Part shown: piece after piece, positions 21,677 through 33,763 of the stretch
Numbering within the stretch: the stretch's first letter is position 1
Layout of the letters: each line of letters begins with the position of its first letter
Assembly (NCBI GenBank): GCA_019279435.1
Contig: JAAALK010000082.1
Location: 84,044,989 to 84,108,988 of the forward strand
Source of the DNA: Zizania palustris
Taxonomy: Eukaryota > Streptophyta > Magnoliopsida > Poales > Poaceae
Length of the DNA: 64,000 nucleotides
Direction: 5' to 3'
Translations under genes and position numbers: made by a program
Notes under the pieces: model-generated
Databases searched by the model: none
Told to the model about the DNA's origin: nothing
The model's input: only the letters and a program-made list of their open reading frames with translations

Positions 21677-24600
21677 CTATACCAAGAAGGAATCGGAGAC
21701 CTCTTCGGTCCCTAGAGCTAGGAGTGGAACGACTAGTTCCAACATCGGAAGTTCTAATAACTTTACGTTTAACTCTCTTCCTCCCCCTCGAAGCTCTAAA
21801 ATCCTTCTGTTCTTGTTGAAGCTCGGCCCAAGTTCGAAGCCGTTCGGGGCTTCTTTCCTAGCTTCTAAGATCTTCAGATCTTTTATTTCGAGCTTCACCT
21901 TCGTCTTCAGACCAAATAGTGTCTTCAGAAGACGAGGTGTTTGCATTAACCTCTTTCTCTTCCTCTTTAATATAAGACAATACATCTTTGATTACATCGG
22001 GCGCAATTACGCCGGAGTCATCTCGAGGAATTAGAAATCGAGGACGCTTGTAAGTATTTAGAAGTTCGAAGGTATTCCATAATGAACGAAGTTCGTCGTT
22101 AAGCTCTAACACTTCGATGTCTTCCATAAGAGGCAAAGCCTAAAAATATGACAAACAAGATTTTCATTGATAAATGTTTACAAGCATGAAGCTTTAGATA
22201 GTCAAAAATCCTAAATGATTCCTAAACCTACGGGTTCGGAGGAGGCTGACTGCTCGAAGCTTGGTTCCAAACTTGTTTCTGGCGTTGGCCTTCATCGATC
22301 CAAGCCTTGATCGCGGAACGACCTTCGGCTCTCCATGAGGTTTGAAAGGCTCGCCAGGCAGCAGTCACACCTTCAGAAGGATTTAAAAGCCGCTCGTCGT
22401 CGAAGGTAATGGAGCCCTCTGTGCTCGGAGTGATTGTTCGGCCCAAATCCTCATAGTAACGAAGTAGTCCGAGGGCAGACACTTGTCCGGAGAGTTCTCC
22501 GTAACGAATGCATGCCGTCTTCATTTGCTTCGCTGCTCCTTGGATCCTTTTTAACCGGCGCAGCAGAGTGACGTTGTCATCTGAAGGAAGTGATCCAGTA
22601 GTACCGAAGTACTCCAGAACACCTAGCATCTGTTGTATGACCTCCGTAGCTACCTTCTCAGACTTAAGCTTTTCTTCGATTAATGCATCTTTGCTCGAAG
22701 TTGTTTCTGCTAGAACTCCGGAAATCCTAGCATTCTCCGTAGTTAAAATATTCTTCTAATTTAGGAATTGGCTAGCTTCCTCTTGGAGCCTCACAAGTTC
22801 GGACCCAGCACTAGCATTCTCCAACCGTACCTTTTCAATTTCCGCCCGAAGCATGATTCTTTCTGCTTCGAGCTCTTTATTAGCAGCCTCCAAGCCCTGT
22901 CTGGCCCTACGCTCCGTTGAAATCATGTTATCCATTTGAAACACTCTAGCTTCGGAGAAAGACAAGTTGCGTTTGAGAGTTTCATTTTCTTCCCGAAGCT
23001 GAGCAATTTCATTTTCGCTCGATAAAGTTGCAGCGCGGGCCAAGACCGCTTGCTAAGAAAAGAAAAAACCGAAGTAAGAAATTATTCACGTATAATTTGC
23101 TATTGGTTCGAAGGTGCTCCGTACCTGGTAAGCTGCTCGTTCCAAAGCAACGTTTAACTCCGAACTCTTCGCCCTGCTTAAAATAGCTACCAGCTCTGTC
23201 TCCCCAACTTCGCGATTGACTCGACCCAAAGGTTTGAGGAGAGTCCGAAGCCCGGTTCTTTGCTCCAAAAAGGAGTTAAAAGAGGGAGCATTGCCGAAGC
23301 CTCTTGGTCATCCCTGCTTGGCGAAGCTCCGGAGCGTTCTCCTGAGGTCCTTGGAACTTCGGTGGATGGCCCCCCCTCAGTTGATTCACTTTCATCTGTT
23401 GATTCAGACGAAGTTGATCCTTGAGTTGGGAGAGGCTCTATATGTCTTTTACCCCTTCCAGGCCCCTGTTGAGTGACCTCCGGGTGCGGCTCCGAAGTTG
23501 GCGAAGGCCTTTGAATTGTATCTTCGTGATGTACTTCTACAGAAGGGGGCTCTGCAAAAGCTAAGGTATTATACATTGCATAATTTTGCAGAAAATAATA
23601 AAAGGATTATGCGAAGTTTACCTTCGACATTCTGGGGGAGATCGAGCACTGGACTGCTCGGAGGATCAAAGGTGAGGTCTTCGTCTGAATCCACAGTTAA
23701 AACTTCAACTGCTGGAGTATCTCCGTGAGCAGTCCTCCCTTCATCCACAACTGAAGCTGTAGTAACTTCAACTTCATCTTCGCCCATAGGGGCTTCGATT
23801 TGCTCTTCTTCTTGAGCATCCGGAGCTCTTACTTCTTCAATATTAGTCTGAGACTCCGGCATACCTGCAGTATCTTCAATGTGAATATCTTTTTGAGCTG
23901 CATCTTCATCAATCAATCTCACTAATAGTATACCTTCATCTTCTTTAGAACCGGAGATTGAGGTTCTTGAGCTCGAAGGCGCAGGATTCGAAGGTGCGAG
24001 ATTTTTTGGCTTCCGAGCCACCTTCTTCACCGGAGTCTTTGCGGAGCTTGAAGTCCCTGCTTCAGCTATCCTCTTCTTGGGTCCTTTCTCCGAAGGTACC
24101 CAGTCCATCAGAGGGGGCGGGGTCAACTCTAACATTCCCCATACTCTGTTAAACCTCTCCCAACTCCCGACCAATTTAACTCTCCATTCTTTTTCAGTCG
24201 GAGTTGGGGCACCCAAAATCTTTTCCGAAGCCCTTACAATTTGCTCTGAAGTAATAGGGGCTGAAGAAGCTAAAAAAATAAATAATTCAAGTTAGTTTTT
24301 CTTCGAAGTAAATATGTATAATACATGTTGGTTTCGAAGTTACCTGCAGGGCTCGAAGTCAAGTTAATTTTGCGGAGACCGCCTTCCGAGTCATCCTCGA
24401 AGATGATAGGCCAGTTGGCCATCAGCGGAGAAATTTGCAGGTCGAGGAATTCTTCGGCTAAGTCTCGCATACTTAACCTTCGGCTAATCTTTTGAAGCAG
24501 GTTAAGACGGGCTTCGAGCTGACCTTCGTTGGGTTGCACTAAAGCTTCCTTCCGGAATTGAATTTCTTTGAGGGGCCCGGCCAGAGGACTGCTTGCCCCA

Positions 24601-25303
24601 ACTTCGGCATAGAACCATCTTAGAACCCAATAAGTGTACCATCTGGCATTGATGGCCTTGGCAGGAAACTGAAGGGCATACTCATCTCGAAGCCTAAAGT
24701 TGATACTGCCAAAGGATACCACTACTTTTTCACCTCCGGAGCCTACGAAGGTCTTTGGTTGGCATGTAGCCCTATGTAATGCTGCGAAGATCTCTGCTCT
24801 TCCTTCGCACCCTTCGGCTCTCAAGGCCCATTCGAAGATAGCCAATCTAGCTACCGCATTCGGAGATAATTGGGGGAGGGTTACATGGAACAGATCAAGT
24901 ACCTCCGCCAGAAAGTCCACTGCAGGGATGCCCAAGCCAGCTTCGAAGAAGGCTTCGAATACAACTACTTCTCCAGGTCTTGGCGATGGAATCATTTCTT
25001 TGCCTGGCTTTCTTTGCCTGGCTTCCGAATCATAACTCCATTACCAATTTTCCCTCCTACTACGATTGCCAGTGACTCTCTCTTGCAGGTAGAAGGCCCC
25101 AACTGGAAAGATTGATCCAAGTATTTTGTTGATGGCGGGCACAGACCTTGGTCATCGACGATTTGGGGATTTCTCCCTCCTGCCGCCATGGATGTCATCG
25201 CCGGTATCGAAGGTGCCGCTGCCAACGCTGCCGCCGCTGCTGCTGCAGCCGTCTGCTGCCGAGCCAAGGCCGATGGAGGTGCAGATCCCTTAGTCTTCAC
25301 CAT
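21677..25303 (-). pseudogene. Antisense gene of Tat element B
   Basis: Same gene as in A. Exon 1 starts at 25303 (MVKTKGSAPP) and ends at 24344. The intron 24343-24270 leads to exon 2 from 24269 (ASSAPITSEQIV). A second intron after FDPPSSPVLDLPQNVE (donor GAAG-GTAAAC about 23620, acceptor TTTTGCAG about 23555) joins in frame to EPPSVEVHHED. A third begins after ERAAYQ (about 23125) and ends before QAVLARAATL (about 23052), which opens the coiled-coil exon. The last exon starts ALPLMEDIEV (about 22139). Damage: a 14-bp tandem duplication about 25005-25030, a 1-base loss about 23270, TAG about 22756, and a frameshift in the last exon. The splice sites agree with A where both keep the intron. 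Function unknown. Confidence 0.82.
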
Positions 25304-25420
25304 TGCGGCTGCTAGATTGTTTTGAGGAAATGGAAGCTAGGGCTCAAGAACTCAAAGGGCTAAAAAGTTTTTGATTGCGAGAATGCGGTGAAAAGGTAAC
25401 CGGGTAACTTCTAGGCTTTC

Positions 25421-25428
25421 TATTTATA
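25421..25428 (-). promoter_or_regulatory. TATA box of the antisense gene in B
   Basis: Minus-strand TATAAATA, 118 bp upstream of the antisense ATG at 25303, in the same context as in A (CTAGGC before, TAGA after). The stretch 25429-25744 up to the purine tract holds no gene. Confidence 0.6.
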
Positions 25429-25755
25429 GCCTAGAATTCACTTTTTTACCGTTAATCCATGTCGTTTCGCATTCCTGCCGTTACTTTTCCCCGAGATTAA
25501 CGCTTACTACAGTTTCCGTTGGAAACAGAAACTTAACGGCTATTTTCTCTAAGTCTAAAAGACTTTCGAACTTCTTGAGTCGGTTCTAAGATAGTTCGAA
25601 AAGCAATTATCTTAAAACTGATTCGGAGTTTATATCTTCATGCATTTCGGAGATGAATTAAAAACCAATAACCCCTATGCTTGGTTATTTTTTCCTTCCG
25701 TATACTGCTCTCCTAACGTTACAGGTCAAACGGAGAAGCGTATTCGAGGGGCTAC

Positions 25756-26250
25756 TGTTGGGGGAAAATATCTCATCTTCGAGGTTATTGCCGAAGCAAC
25801 ATAAAGGCAGACAGCGGATTCGAAGGTTCCCAGATGATCATCTTCGAAGATACTCGGAGTCAAGTTCGAAGTACGAAGATAGGCATTGGTTCGGAGTACC
25901 TCTTCGAACTTAGGCTTTTCAAGATCTTTTCTGCCAGCTAAGATGGAAGACTTATCTTCTTTCTCATTAGATTAGTCTTTTACCATTTTAGCCCTATTAA
26001 GGAAGCCGAATAGTTTCCACTATGTCGGTTGTAATAGAGGGGTAAATAGGTCTTTTCCTTAATGTTTGGGCCTATAAATATCCCCCGTTTCATCCTGTAA
26101 TGAGGACGGAATACAAGTTATTCAATACACACATTCGAACTATTCTAAGTTGTTATCCTTTCGGAGGCTTAGAACAGTTCTCTTCGCAAACACTTCGTTT
26201 GTTAGTTTCTCTTCTACAGAAACCTGTTAGCGTAATCTTTTATGCCAACA
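25756..26250 (+). mobile_element. 3' LTR of element B
   Basis: 495 bp, TGTTGGGGG...ATGCCAACA, directly after purine tract CGAGGGGCTAC and followed by the GTCAG duplication. Confidence 0.96.
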
Positions 26251-27253
26251 GTCAGTTCCACCCACTGTCTGTGAGAACTGTCTGTCTCTTAGAATGGAGT
26301 TGATCAAGCTAAAAGCCGAAAAGTCTGTCCAAGTAGAGAGTGAGTGTAAGACCTGCTTGTCTCAGGTGGAGGTTCTAGCTTCCTTGAGAGAGGAGCTAGC
26401 AGATTCTCAGAATGAGAACTTTTACCTCCGTTCTATCCTGAGTTGGATCAGTGCCAGAGAGGCATAGCTTGGCATGATGATCCAGCAATTCAAGAGGCAG
26501 GATGGGTTTGGGGTAGGTTACACCTACACCAAGGCTGACTTTGAGAGTGCCATTAGCCGGGCAGTGGAGTGGAGTAAAATGACTCCTGAGCAGAGATACC
26601 CCAAGACTCACTCCACTGATACCTCCCAGGCTTGTCAGCCCAAGGATGGAGTGATCCATGAACCACCTAAAGCTCTACCCAAGAAACCTATCTAGGTTCC
26701 AAAGCCCAAATATCTCCACACTTCTCTTGACTCTCTTCCTGGACCCTCTCAACCCAAGAAGACAACACCAAACACCACTAAGCCCAAGAACCCCAAGCCT
26801 CAACCACAACCCAAGAAGCCCACCTATCATTGTGAGTACTGTCAGAGAGACGGGCATCTTGCTGAGTTTTGCTTCAGAAGGAAGCGGGTTGAGAGAGCAG
26901 AGAGAGCTCGTGGTGAACAGGAGCAGTTCTACCAGCAGGGTGGTAGACTGCGTGTTCCTCAGCGCGGAGAGAGGCTGGAGGCCAGGCCGCGTTGTGTAGG
27001 TGGTGGTAGAGGAGACGGCTTTCTTGCCCGTGCTCTAGTTGGTGTTGTCCGTTCCGGCAGAGCTCCAGACCGTGTTGGCTACGGTCCTGGACCTCATGGC
27101 CGCAGGTTTAGGGAGAACCGAGGACCGCGCTTTGAGCCGCGTTTTGGTCCAAACTCTTCGCTTTCCATCTTTTGAGCAGATGGCTCGACACTGGTTTAGC
27201 TCTTTTGCTAAACCTGGTGCCGGACCATTTGCTCCCACTTACAGCCACTGATT

Positions 27254-30200
27254 GTGCAGGACCGGGGACTGGAGGATGTTTGGATCATGGACTCAGGATG
27301 CTCTCGCCACATGACGGGACATCGCAGATGGTTCTCCAGTCTCACTCCCCCGAGCTCCAAAGAATACATCACGTTCGGGAACAGCGGTCAAGGGAAAGTA
27401 AGTGGCATAGGATCAATTCGCATTTCAGATCATTTCTCTTTGAAGAATGTTGCTTTGGTTAAAAATTTGAACTTCAACTTGATTTCTGTTTCACAACTTC
27501 TTGAGGATGGTTTGGAAGTGCGTTTTAAGAAGGGAAATTCTTCTGTGGTTGATTCTAGAGGGTCTTTGATTTGCCAGATTTTACCTTTCGGTAAAGTTTT
27601 TCGAATTGACTTCTCTAGTTCTTTTGGCCCTTCTCGCTGTTTGATTGCTGGATCTTCTTTTGAGCTCTGGAAGTGGCATAGGAGGTTAGGTCACTTGAGT
27701 TTTGATCTGCTAGTCAGGTTAAGCTCTATGGACCTCATCCGAGGATTGCCCAAGCTTAAGATGGAGAAGGATCTAGTTTGTCATCCCTGTCGTCATGGGA
27801 AAATGGTTGTCGCTTCTCATTCACCTGTGACTCAGGTGATGACCTCGTATCCAGGTGAGCTTTTACATTTGGACACTGTAGGTCCTGCTCGGGTACGCTC
27901 AGTCGGTGGGAAGTGGTATGCACTTGTGATTGTTGACGACTTCTCTCGATTCTCGTGGGTTTTCTTTTTGGAGTCTAAGGATGAAACGTTTCAGTTTGTT
28001 CATGATCTGATTTTGAAGCTGAAGAATGAGAACAATGGTCGGATGCGAGCAATTCGCTCCGACAACGGCTCTGAGTTCAAGAACTCTCAGTTCGTCAGCT
28101 TCTGTAGTGATCAGGGTCTGGACCACCAGTTTTCTTCTCCTTACACTCCCCCACAGAATGGCGTTGTGGAACGAAAAAACCGCACGCTAGTCGAGATGGC
28201 CAGGACGATGCTCGATGAGCACAGGACTCCTAGGCGTTTTTGGGCTGAAGCCATGAACACGGCTTGATATCTGGCCAACCGCATCTTTCTTAGAGCTTAC
28301 CTTGGTAAGACTTCATATGAACTGCGGTTTGGCAGACAACCCAAGGTGAGTCACTTGCGAGCGTTTGGCTGCAAGTGCTTTGTGCTCAAGAAGGGAGGGC
28401 ATTTGGACAAGTTTGAGTCTCGTTGCTGGGACGGAGTTTTTCTTGGTTATGCATTGCATTCTCGAGGTTTCCGTGTTTGGAACCTCGAATCCCAGCAGCT
28501 TGTCGAGACTTGCGAGGTTTCATTTGATGAGTCCCTGCCTTCTTTGACTCCTTCTTTTGAGCCGTCTGATGGTGAGCTCGGAGAGTCCATCTTCGAGGAA
28601 GATGATGACACTCCAGCCGCTAATGAGGGTGGGCCTTCTGCATCCCCCGCAGAGCTCACACCTTCTGAGACTTCAACTGAGGATGAGGGCGGACCTCTGA
28701 TCACTTCTTCCACTACGATCGAGCCCCCTCAGTCGAGTCCAGAGGTGCCAGCTGCTGACTCTGGTGAGGTGACTTCAGATCACCAGGGAACCCGAGCAGT
28801 TCAGCGTGACCATCCCTCAGAGCTCATCATTGGTGATTTGACTGAGAGAACTTTGCGTTCTTCTGCCTCTCTTGCTGTGTTTGCTGAATCTGCGTTTGTT
28901 GCATCTTTTGAGCCCAGAGATGTTCCTCATGCTCTTTCTGATTCTAATTGGATTAATGCTATGCAAGAAGAGCTTGAGAACTTTGTCCGCAATCGGGTTT
29001 GGACACTAGTTGAGCCGCCTCCAGGATGCAACCCCATAGGCACCAAGTGGGTATTCAAAAACAAACAAGGTGAAGATGGCGTTGTGGTGCGCAACAATGC
29101 TCGACTAGTTGCCCATGGTTATTGCCAGAAGGAAGGTATTGACTTTGAAGAAACCTTCGCTCCTGTTGCCCATCTTGAGTCCATTCGTATTCTCTTAGCT
29201 TTTGCCGCTTCGAAGGGTTTTAAGCTTTTTCAAATGGACGTTAAGAGTGCCTTTCTGAACGGGTTCATAGAGGAGGAAGTTTATGTTAGGCAGCCCCCCG
29301 TTTTTGAAAACCCTAAGTTTCCTCGACATTTTTTTAAGTTGCACAAAGCTTTATACTGGTTGAAGCAAGCCCCCAGGGCTTGGTATGACCGATTAAAGCA
29401 ATTTTTGTTGGGGAAGGGCTTTGTGATGGGTTCTGTGGACAAAACTCTCTTTTTGCTCAGAGTTGCTTCAGACTTCTTAGTTGCTCAGATTTACGTGGAC
29501 GATATTATTTTTGGCGGTACTACTGATTCTCTTGTGTCCAAGTTCTCTGAGCAGATGCACAGTGAGTTTGAGATGAGCCTCCTGGGTGAGCTCAAGTACT
29601 TCTTAGGGCTCCAGATCAAGCAGACCAAGGACGGCACCTTCATCCACCAAGGTAAGTACACGCGTGATATGTTAAAGAAATTTGTCTTTGGTGGTGAATT
29701 GAAGCCGCAGATGACCCCGATGGGCACTTCTGGGGGTCTGGACAAGGATGAGAGCGGTGTCAAGGTCAATGAAAGGGAGTTTCGAGGGATGATCGGTTCG
29801 CTACTGTACTTGATGGCGACAAGACCGGACATACAGTTTGCCGTGGGACTTTGCGCGCGTTTCCAGTATTCACCACGCGCGTCTCATCGGCAGGCTGTCA
29901 AGCGCATCTTCAGGTATCTCACTTATGCGCCTGATCTTGGTCTTTTCTATTCAGCATCATCTTCTCTCGATTTATCTGGTTTTTCAGATGCCGATTTTGG
30001 TGGGTGCCGGTTGGATCGCAAGTTTCTTGGTTCTTCTCTTGTATCTTGGTCTTCTCGAAAGCAATCTGGAGTTGCTCTTTCGACCACAGAGGCTGAGTAT
30101 GTAGCTGCTGCTAGCTGCTGCTCACAGTTGGTTTGGATGATTTCCACTCTACGAGATTTTGTGTTATTCTTTCCTACCAGAGTTCCATTGTTTTGCGACA

Positions 30201-30421
30201 GCACCAGTGCTATTAGTGTAGGGAAAAACCCGTGTCTTCATTCAAAAACCAAACATATTGATGTGCGCTTTCACTTCTTGCGGGATCAATATGAGAAAGG
30301 TGTCATTGACCTTGTTCATGTTGATACCCATCATCAGTTGGCTGATATTTTCACCAAACCCCTAGATCAGTCTACATTTGAGCGTTTACGAGGGGATTTG
30401 GGTGTTGTGTATCCTTTCTAG
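27254..30421 (+). pseudogene. Copia pol (protease-integrase-RT-RNaseH), one in-frame stop
   Basis: One frame with a single TGA at 28265-28267. Order is that of Ty1/copia. Protease WIMDSGCSRHMTG (about 27280); GAG-pre-integrase WHRRLGHLSF with CHPCRHGK (27670-27800); integrase core with DTVGPARV, IRSDNGSEF and GVVERKNRT (27870-28190); RT with GTKWVFKNK, MDVKSAFLNG and YVDDIIFGG (29040-29510); RNase H with SWSSRKQSGVALSTTEAEY (about 30045-30100). The end is FERLRGDLGVVYPF then TAG. Apart from the single stop all catalytic motifs look intact. It opens just after the gag stop in another frame, so in this copy it would need its own initiation or recoding. Confidence 0.92.
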
Positions 30422-31729
30422 GATATTTTGCGTCAATTTTCTTTCTTCTTTACTTTTTCTTGAGTCTTTTTGTGTGTGTTCATATCTTGCATATTCACAT
30501 ATAACACGTTTGAGCTTGCTTCTGTTATATGATTAAACTGCTTTACTTATTCTAGCTGGTACATGCTTTTGATTACGTGTCGATAATCATGCTTTGCTTC
30601 AGTTCAAATGATATGTCTGATATCTGTCATATGCATGGCTTTTATGCTTTAAAATTGAAAAATGATCACCATTGCTTCTGGTAACTAGCATGCGTAGGCT
30701 GAATGTTCTTGCTATCTGTTACATGCCTTGTAGCTAGTTTCTAACTTAGATGCAAATATGCAACTTGGACATCTGTATGCTTTAAACATGGAAATGTGCT
30801 ATAAAAATGATGAAAATTCGAGAACAATGAAAATTCCATGCCTTTTTGTGCATAAACTTGAAAAGATCCAGGTGGGTTTGCTTTGTCGCATTACATTTGT
30901 TCTGGACTGCATACCATAGCACTTTGGTATGAACTAGGACAGTGTAGTGTATGCCAAGACAAATGTCTTAAGCTTCTGATGGTCCAGATCTGGCCTAGGC
31001 TTGACTTGGTCGGTCAGCATAAGGTTTGACATGCAAATAACCCCTGGCAAAAATAAAAAAAAAGGAAAAGCTTGAAAATTGAAATGATACCAAGTTTGCT
31101 GAAGCACTTTGTTTTTGGACAATGCTTATCTTGGTAGATATCAGTTAGCTTTCTTGCTTGATTACTGGAACATGTGGTGATGCTTTTGTTTGCAAAAAAA
31201 ACTGAAAACATGCGTGCAAATGACTTTCTTTAGATATCATATGTTGCACTGATCATGCCATGTTTCGTTACAGTATGTCTTTTGCTGTATCTGTTAGATG
31301 TTGTAATCGCAGTCAATCATATCTGAGAAGCATGCTTTCTACACTCCTTATGCACTCTAGTTGAAATCACTGCATATTTTGAGGGGGAGTTGCATTTCAG
31401 GCGGAGTCTGTGTCTCTATTGAGTGCTTGATGAGTTCACTTGTCAACAAGGGGGAGAAAATTTGGGATCAGAGTTTAAGGGGGAGTTTTTACTCTATTGA
31501 TATCCTTGTTGTTCTGAAATCGCACTCATTTTGAGATTTTATGATTTGGTTAACCATAATGACCACTTCTTTCTTTTGTTCGGCTTTTGGTCATTAGGGT
31601 TAAACTTTTACCTTATTTTTCTTCTTCTTTGTTTTTCTTGTGTTTTGTTTTCGTGTTTCCACATTTGTTCGCAAGTGCTGAAGAGCTGAAAAAGAGGAGT
31701 GTTGACAATGCACTCATCAAGGGGGAGAT
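30422..31729 (+). other. Copia 3' untranslated region with repeated polypurine tracts
   Basis: AT-rich, no supportable ORF and no envelope-like gene, although some Sireviruses carry one here. Four GGGGGAG-type tracts lie at about 31382-31390, 31449-31456, 31478-31486 and 31719-31729. The last, AAGGGGGAGAT, abuts the 3' LTR. Multiple polypurine tracts in this region are a known Sirevirus trait. Confidence 0.8.
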
Positions 31730-33688
31730 TGAGGAGCCATGCTGAATAGCGTGGGCCTCATGGCTCTAGAAGTGATGAGTCATTGTCAACGATAGTCAAA
31801 GAGGACAGAAGAAGAAGAGATCTGCTGTTTCATGAGCCGCGTGTGACTCAGGTACACGGGCAGCGAGCGACTGTCGGGCAGAGGAGGCTGCGAAGTCGAG
31901 CTGGCCCAATCCGGGTGCATGGGCCAGAAGCAGTAGAAGACCCACTGGGCTGTTGACCAGGGTTGACTCAGGTACACGGGCGGTGAGTGATTGCCGGGCT
32001 GAGAGAGCTGTGGAATCGGGCCGGCCCAATCCGGGTACCTGGTGCAGAGTCGGTGGAGGCTTTGTCAGTTTCGGCGCAAAACTGACAACCGTTGATTCTG
32101 TATCCGACTGTCCAGAACAGAAGCCGTAGTCGCTACGAAAACTTAGCTTCCGGATAAGTCATCTGTAACTCTAGGCCCACAGTCAGTCAGTCGTGTCTGT
32201 AAAAATACCTAAGGGCAGTAGAGTCTTTTCCTTTATTCTTGCGTCTGTACAAACCCTAAGGGGCTGGTAGAATATTCCTAGTATTGGGCAGCCTATAATT
32301 AGGACCCCAATCCCTAGGGTTTGGACTACCCTTTTGGCTGAAATTAATACTACTCCTTTGGGTCACTTTTTTGTCTCTTGCTTTGCCTCTCTCCTCTCCT
32401 GTTCTTGCTTGCGCCGCCAGGGAGTTTTTGCTCCTGTTTTTGTTGCCTTGCATTTATTGTTGCAGTGAAGGTTTTATTCCCAAATCGTGTGCAGCAACTG
32501 CAGAGTTTTTAATGGCTTCGTTTCATTCGCACATCAAGTTTTTTCATTGATTTCGAGGCTTAGGAAGCCTCTCTGTTGCGTGTGTTCTTCGTGAGAAGTA
32601 GTACTAGTTCTTGCGGTTGAAAGTAGTACTGCTACTTTTGCTACAGTACGCTGTGGCAGCTTTTTACCTTCTACTGCGCAGCTTTTTGATCGAAGCTGAC
32701 AGGATCCAGCAACTTTTCTGGCTGTTTTCTGGCGAAGCCATCCTTCTCTGTTTGAAGCCCCTCAGCTCCGTGAGGCAGGCTTCGATCTAACATCTTCGAA
32801 AGCTTCGTTCAATCTTCGAACTTGGTTTTGAGTCCTGAGTTGCTAGCTTCGAAGTACTTCTTGAACGGACAGCATCGCATACTTCGAACGACAGTGCGAA
32901 GGTACTCCGGCTCTAGCTGTTCGAAGTCCACACTTCGATAGGTTTCGAAGTTGGCTTCGAAGCTTGTCGTTCTGCTAGGCTTCGCGTTGGTTTCTTTGTG
33001 GCGTGTCAGCCTTCGCTTCTCTTTTCGAAGCTTGATCTTTTCGAAGGTAGAGTGTAGGCTTCGAATTTGGTGCCTCTGTCGTGTGACAGGCTTCGCTTCT
33101 TTGTTCGAAGGTAGTTCGTCTGTGTGTTGCATTCGAAGTTTCCTGTTCGAAGGTCTTGGTTCGAAGCTGCGTTCGAAGCTGTGTTCGAAGTCTTGCCTTC
33201 AAAGTACACACTTCGAAGCAGACTCCGACTTTGTCATACTTCGCTTCGAAGCATACTTCGCTTCTTGCCACTTCGAACTAGACTAGACCAAAACACCTTC
33301 GGCTTTTTCAACAGCCTTCGGCAGGCTTCGCAACCGACCTCCGAAGCAGGCTTCGTCACCAACCTCCGAAGCAGGCTTCGACCAGCGAATCAGGCTTCGC
33401 CAAGTTTCAAACAGGAGACAAAACTGAACAGTAACTTCTCATTTCACTTTACATATACCTAGATAAGTTCATTGGGAAGTTTAGGCCTGACATACTTTGT
33501 TTATCTACCTAGTTGCACTTCTTTGATAGTTCTGTGTTTGACATCAGTTGCTTCTAGGTTAGATACCTTTAGACTTAGGCTTTCTGTTTATTTTTTGCTG
33601 CGTTGGGTATTGGGAACAGGCCATTGATTCGAAAGAATTTTTAAGGCGCCCATTCACCCCCCCTCTGGTCGCTACTTTCGGTCCTACA
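31730..33688 (+). mobile_element. 3' LTR of copia element
   Basis: 1959 bp, collinear with the 5' LTR, including the TTCGAA-rich stretch (about 32786-33410). Its TATA box has changed from TATAAATA to TATAATTA at about 32294, unlike the 5' copy. Confidence 0.95.
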
Positions 33689-33763
33689 TCCTCCCGCGAC
33701 TTCAAGTCCCTGGAATCGTAAGCAGACCCCCGCTTTACAAGCTTAGTAGTACGTGGCTTGCAG

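Larger units (their letters stand above)
15352..26250 (+). mobile_element. Tat-lineage LTR retrotransposon B, full length but defective
   Basis: 10.9-kb element with two 495-bp LTRs and the duplication GTCAG (15347-15351 and 26251-26255). Internal order: primer-binding site, gag-pol, 3'UTR repeats, antisense gene, purine tract CGAGGGGCTAC (25745-25755). I count six LTR differences by eye (about 1.2%), so insertion is recent. Its pol lacks the integrase core and carries a frameshift and a stop, so it could not move on its own proteins. Confidence 0.96.
13108..27251 (+). pseudogene. Copia gag, split by a solo LTR and by element B
   Basis: The start codon at 13108 gives MTSPGKVPSLEAYGYNYWK. Segments are 13108-13823, 14324-15351 and 26256-27251. 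The copia capsid region comes first. The frame then runs through the solo-LTR site (LMSITEDQLESL) into knuckle CFECGDPGHFIADC (about 14430), an acidic-basic stretch, a coiled-coil region (about 14900-15340, continuing 26290-26460), and a second knuckle CEYCQRDGHLAEFC (about 26832). Damage: TGA at 14802-14804, TAG about 26464 and 26693, and a 1-base frameshift about 27170 just before EQMARHWFSS. A coiled coil downstream of the capsid and an extra knuckle are known for Sirevirus gag. It no longer encodes a full protein. Confidence 0.88.
11095..33688 (+). mobile_element. Ty1/copia Sirevirus-type LTR retrotransposon with nested Tat insertions
   Basis: Near-identical LTRs (1948 and 1959 bp) start TGAGGAGC and end TCCTACA. 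They are flanked by the duplication TCCTC (11090-11094 and 33689-33693). The primer-binding site matches the initiator methionine tRNA. Gag has two zinc knuckles and a coiled-coil part, pol order is PR-IN-RT-RH, and several GGGGGAG tracts precede the 3' LTR. These traits fit the Sirevirus (Maximus/SIRE) lineage. By eye the LTRs differ at about 25 sites (about 1.3%). A Tat solo LTR and a full Tat element sit inside gag. Without them the element is about 11.2 kb. Confidence 0.94.
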
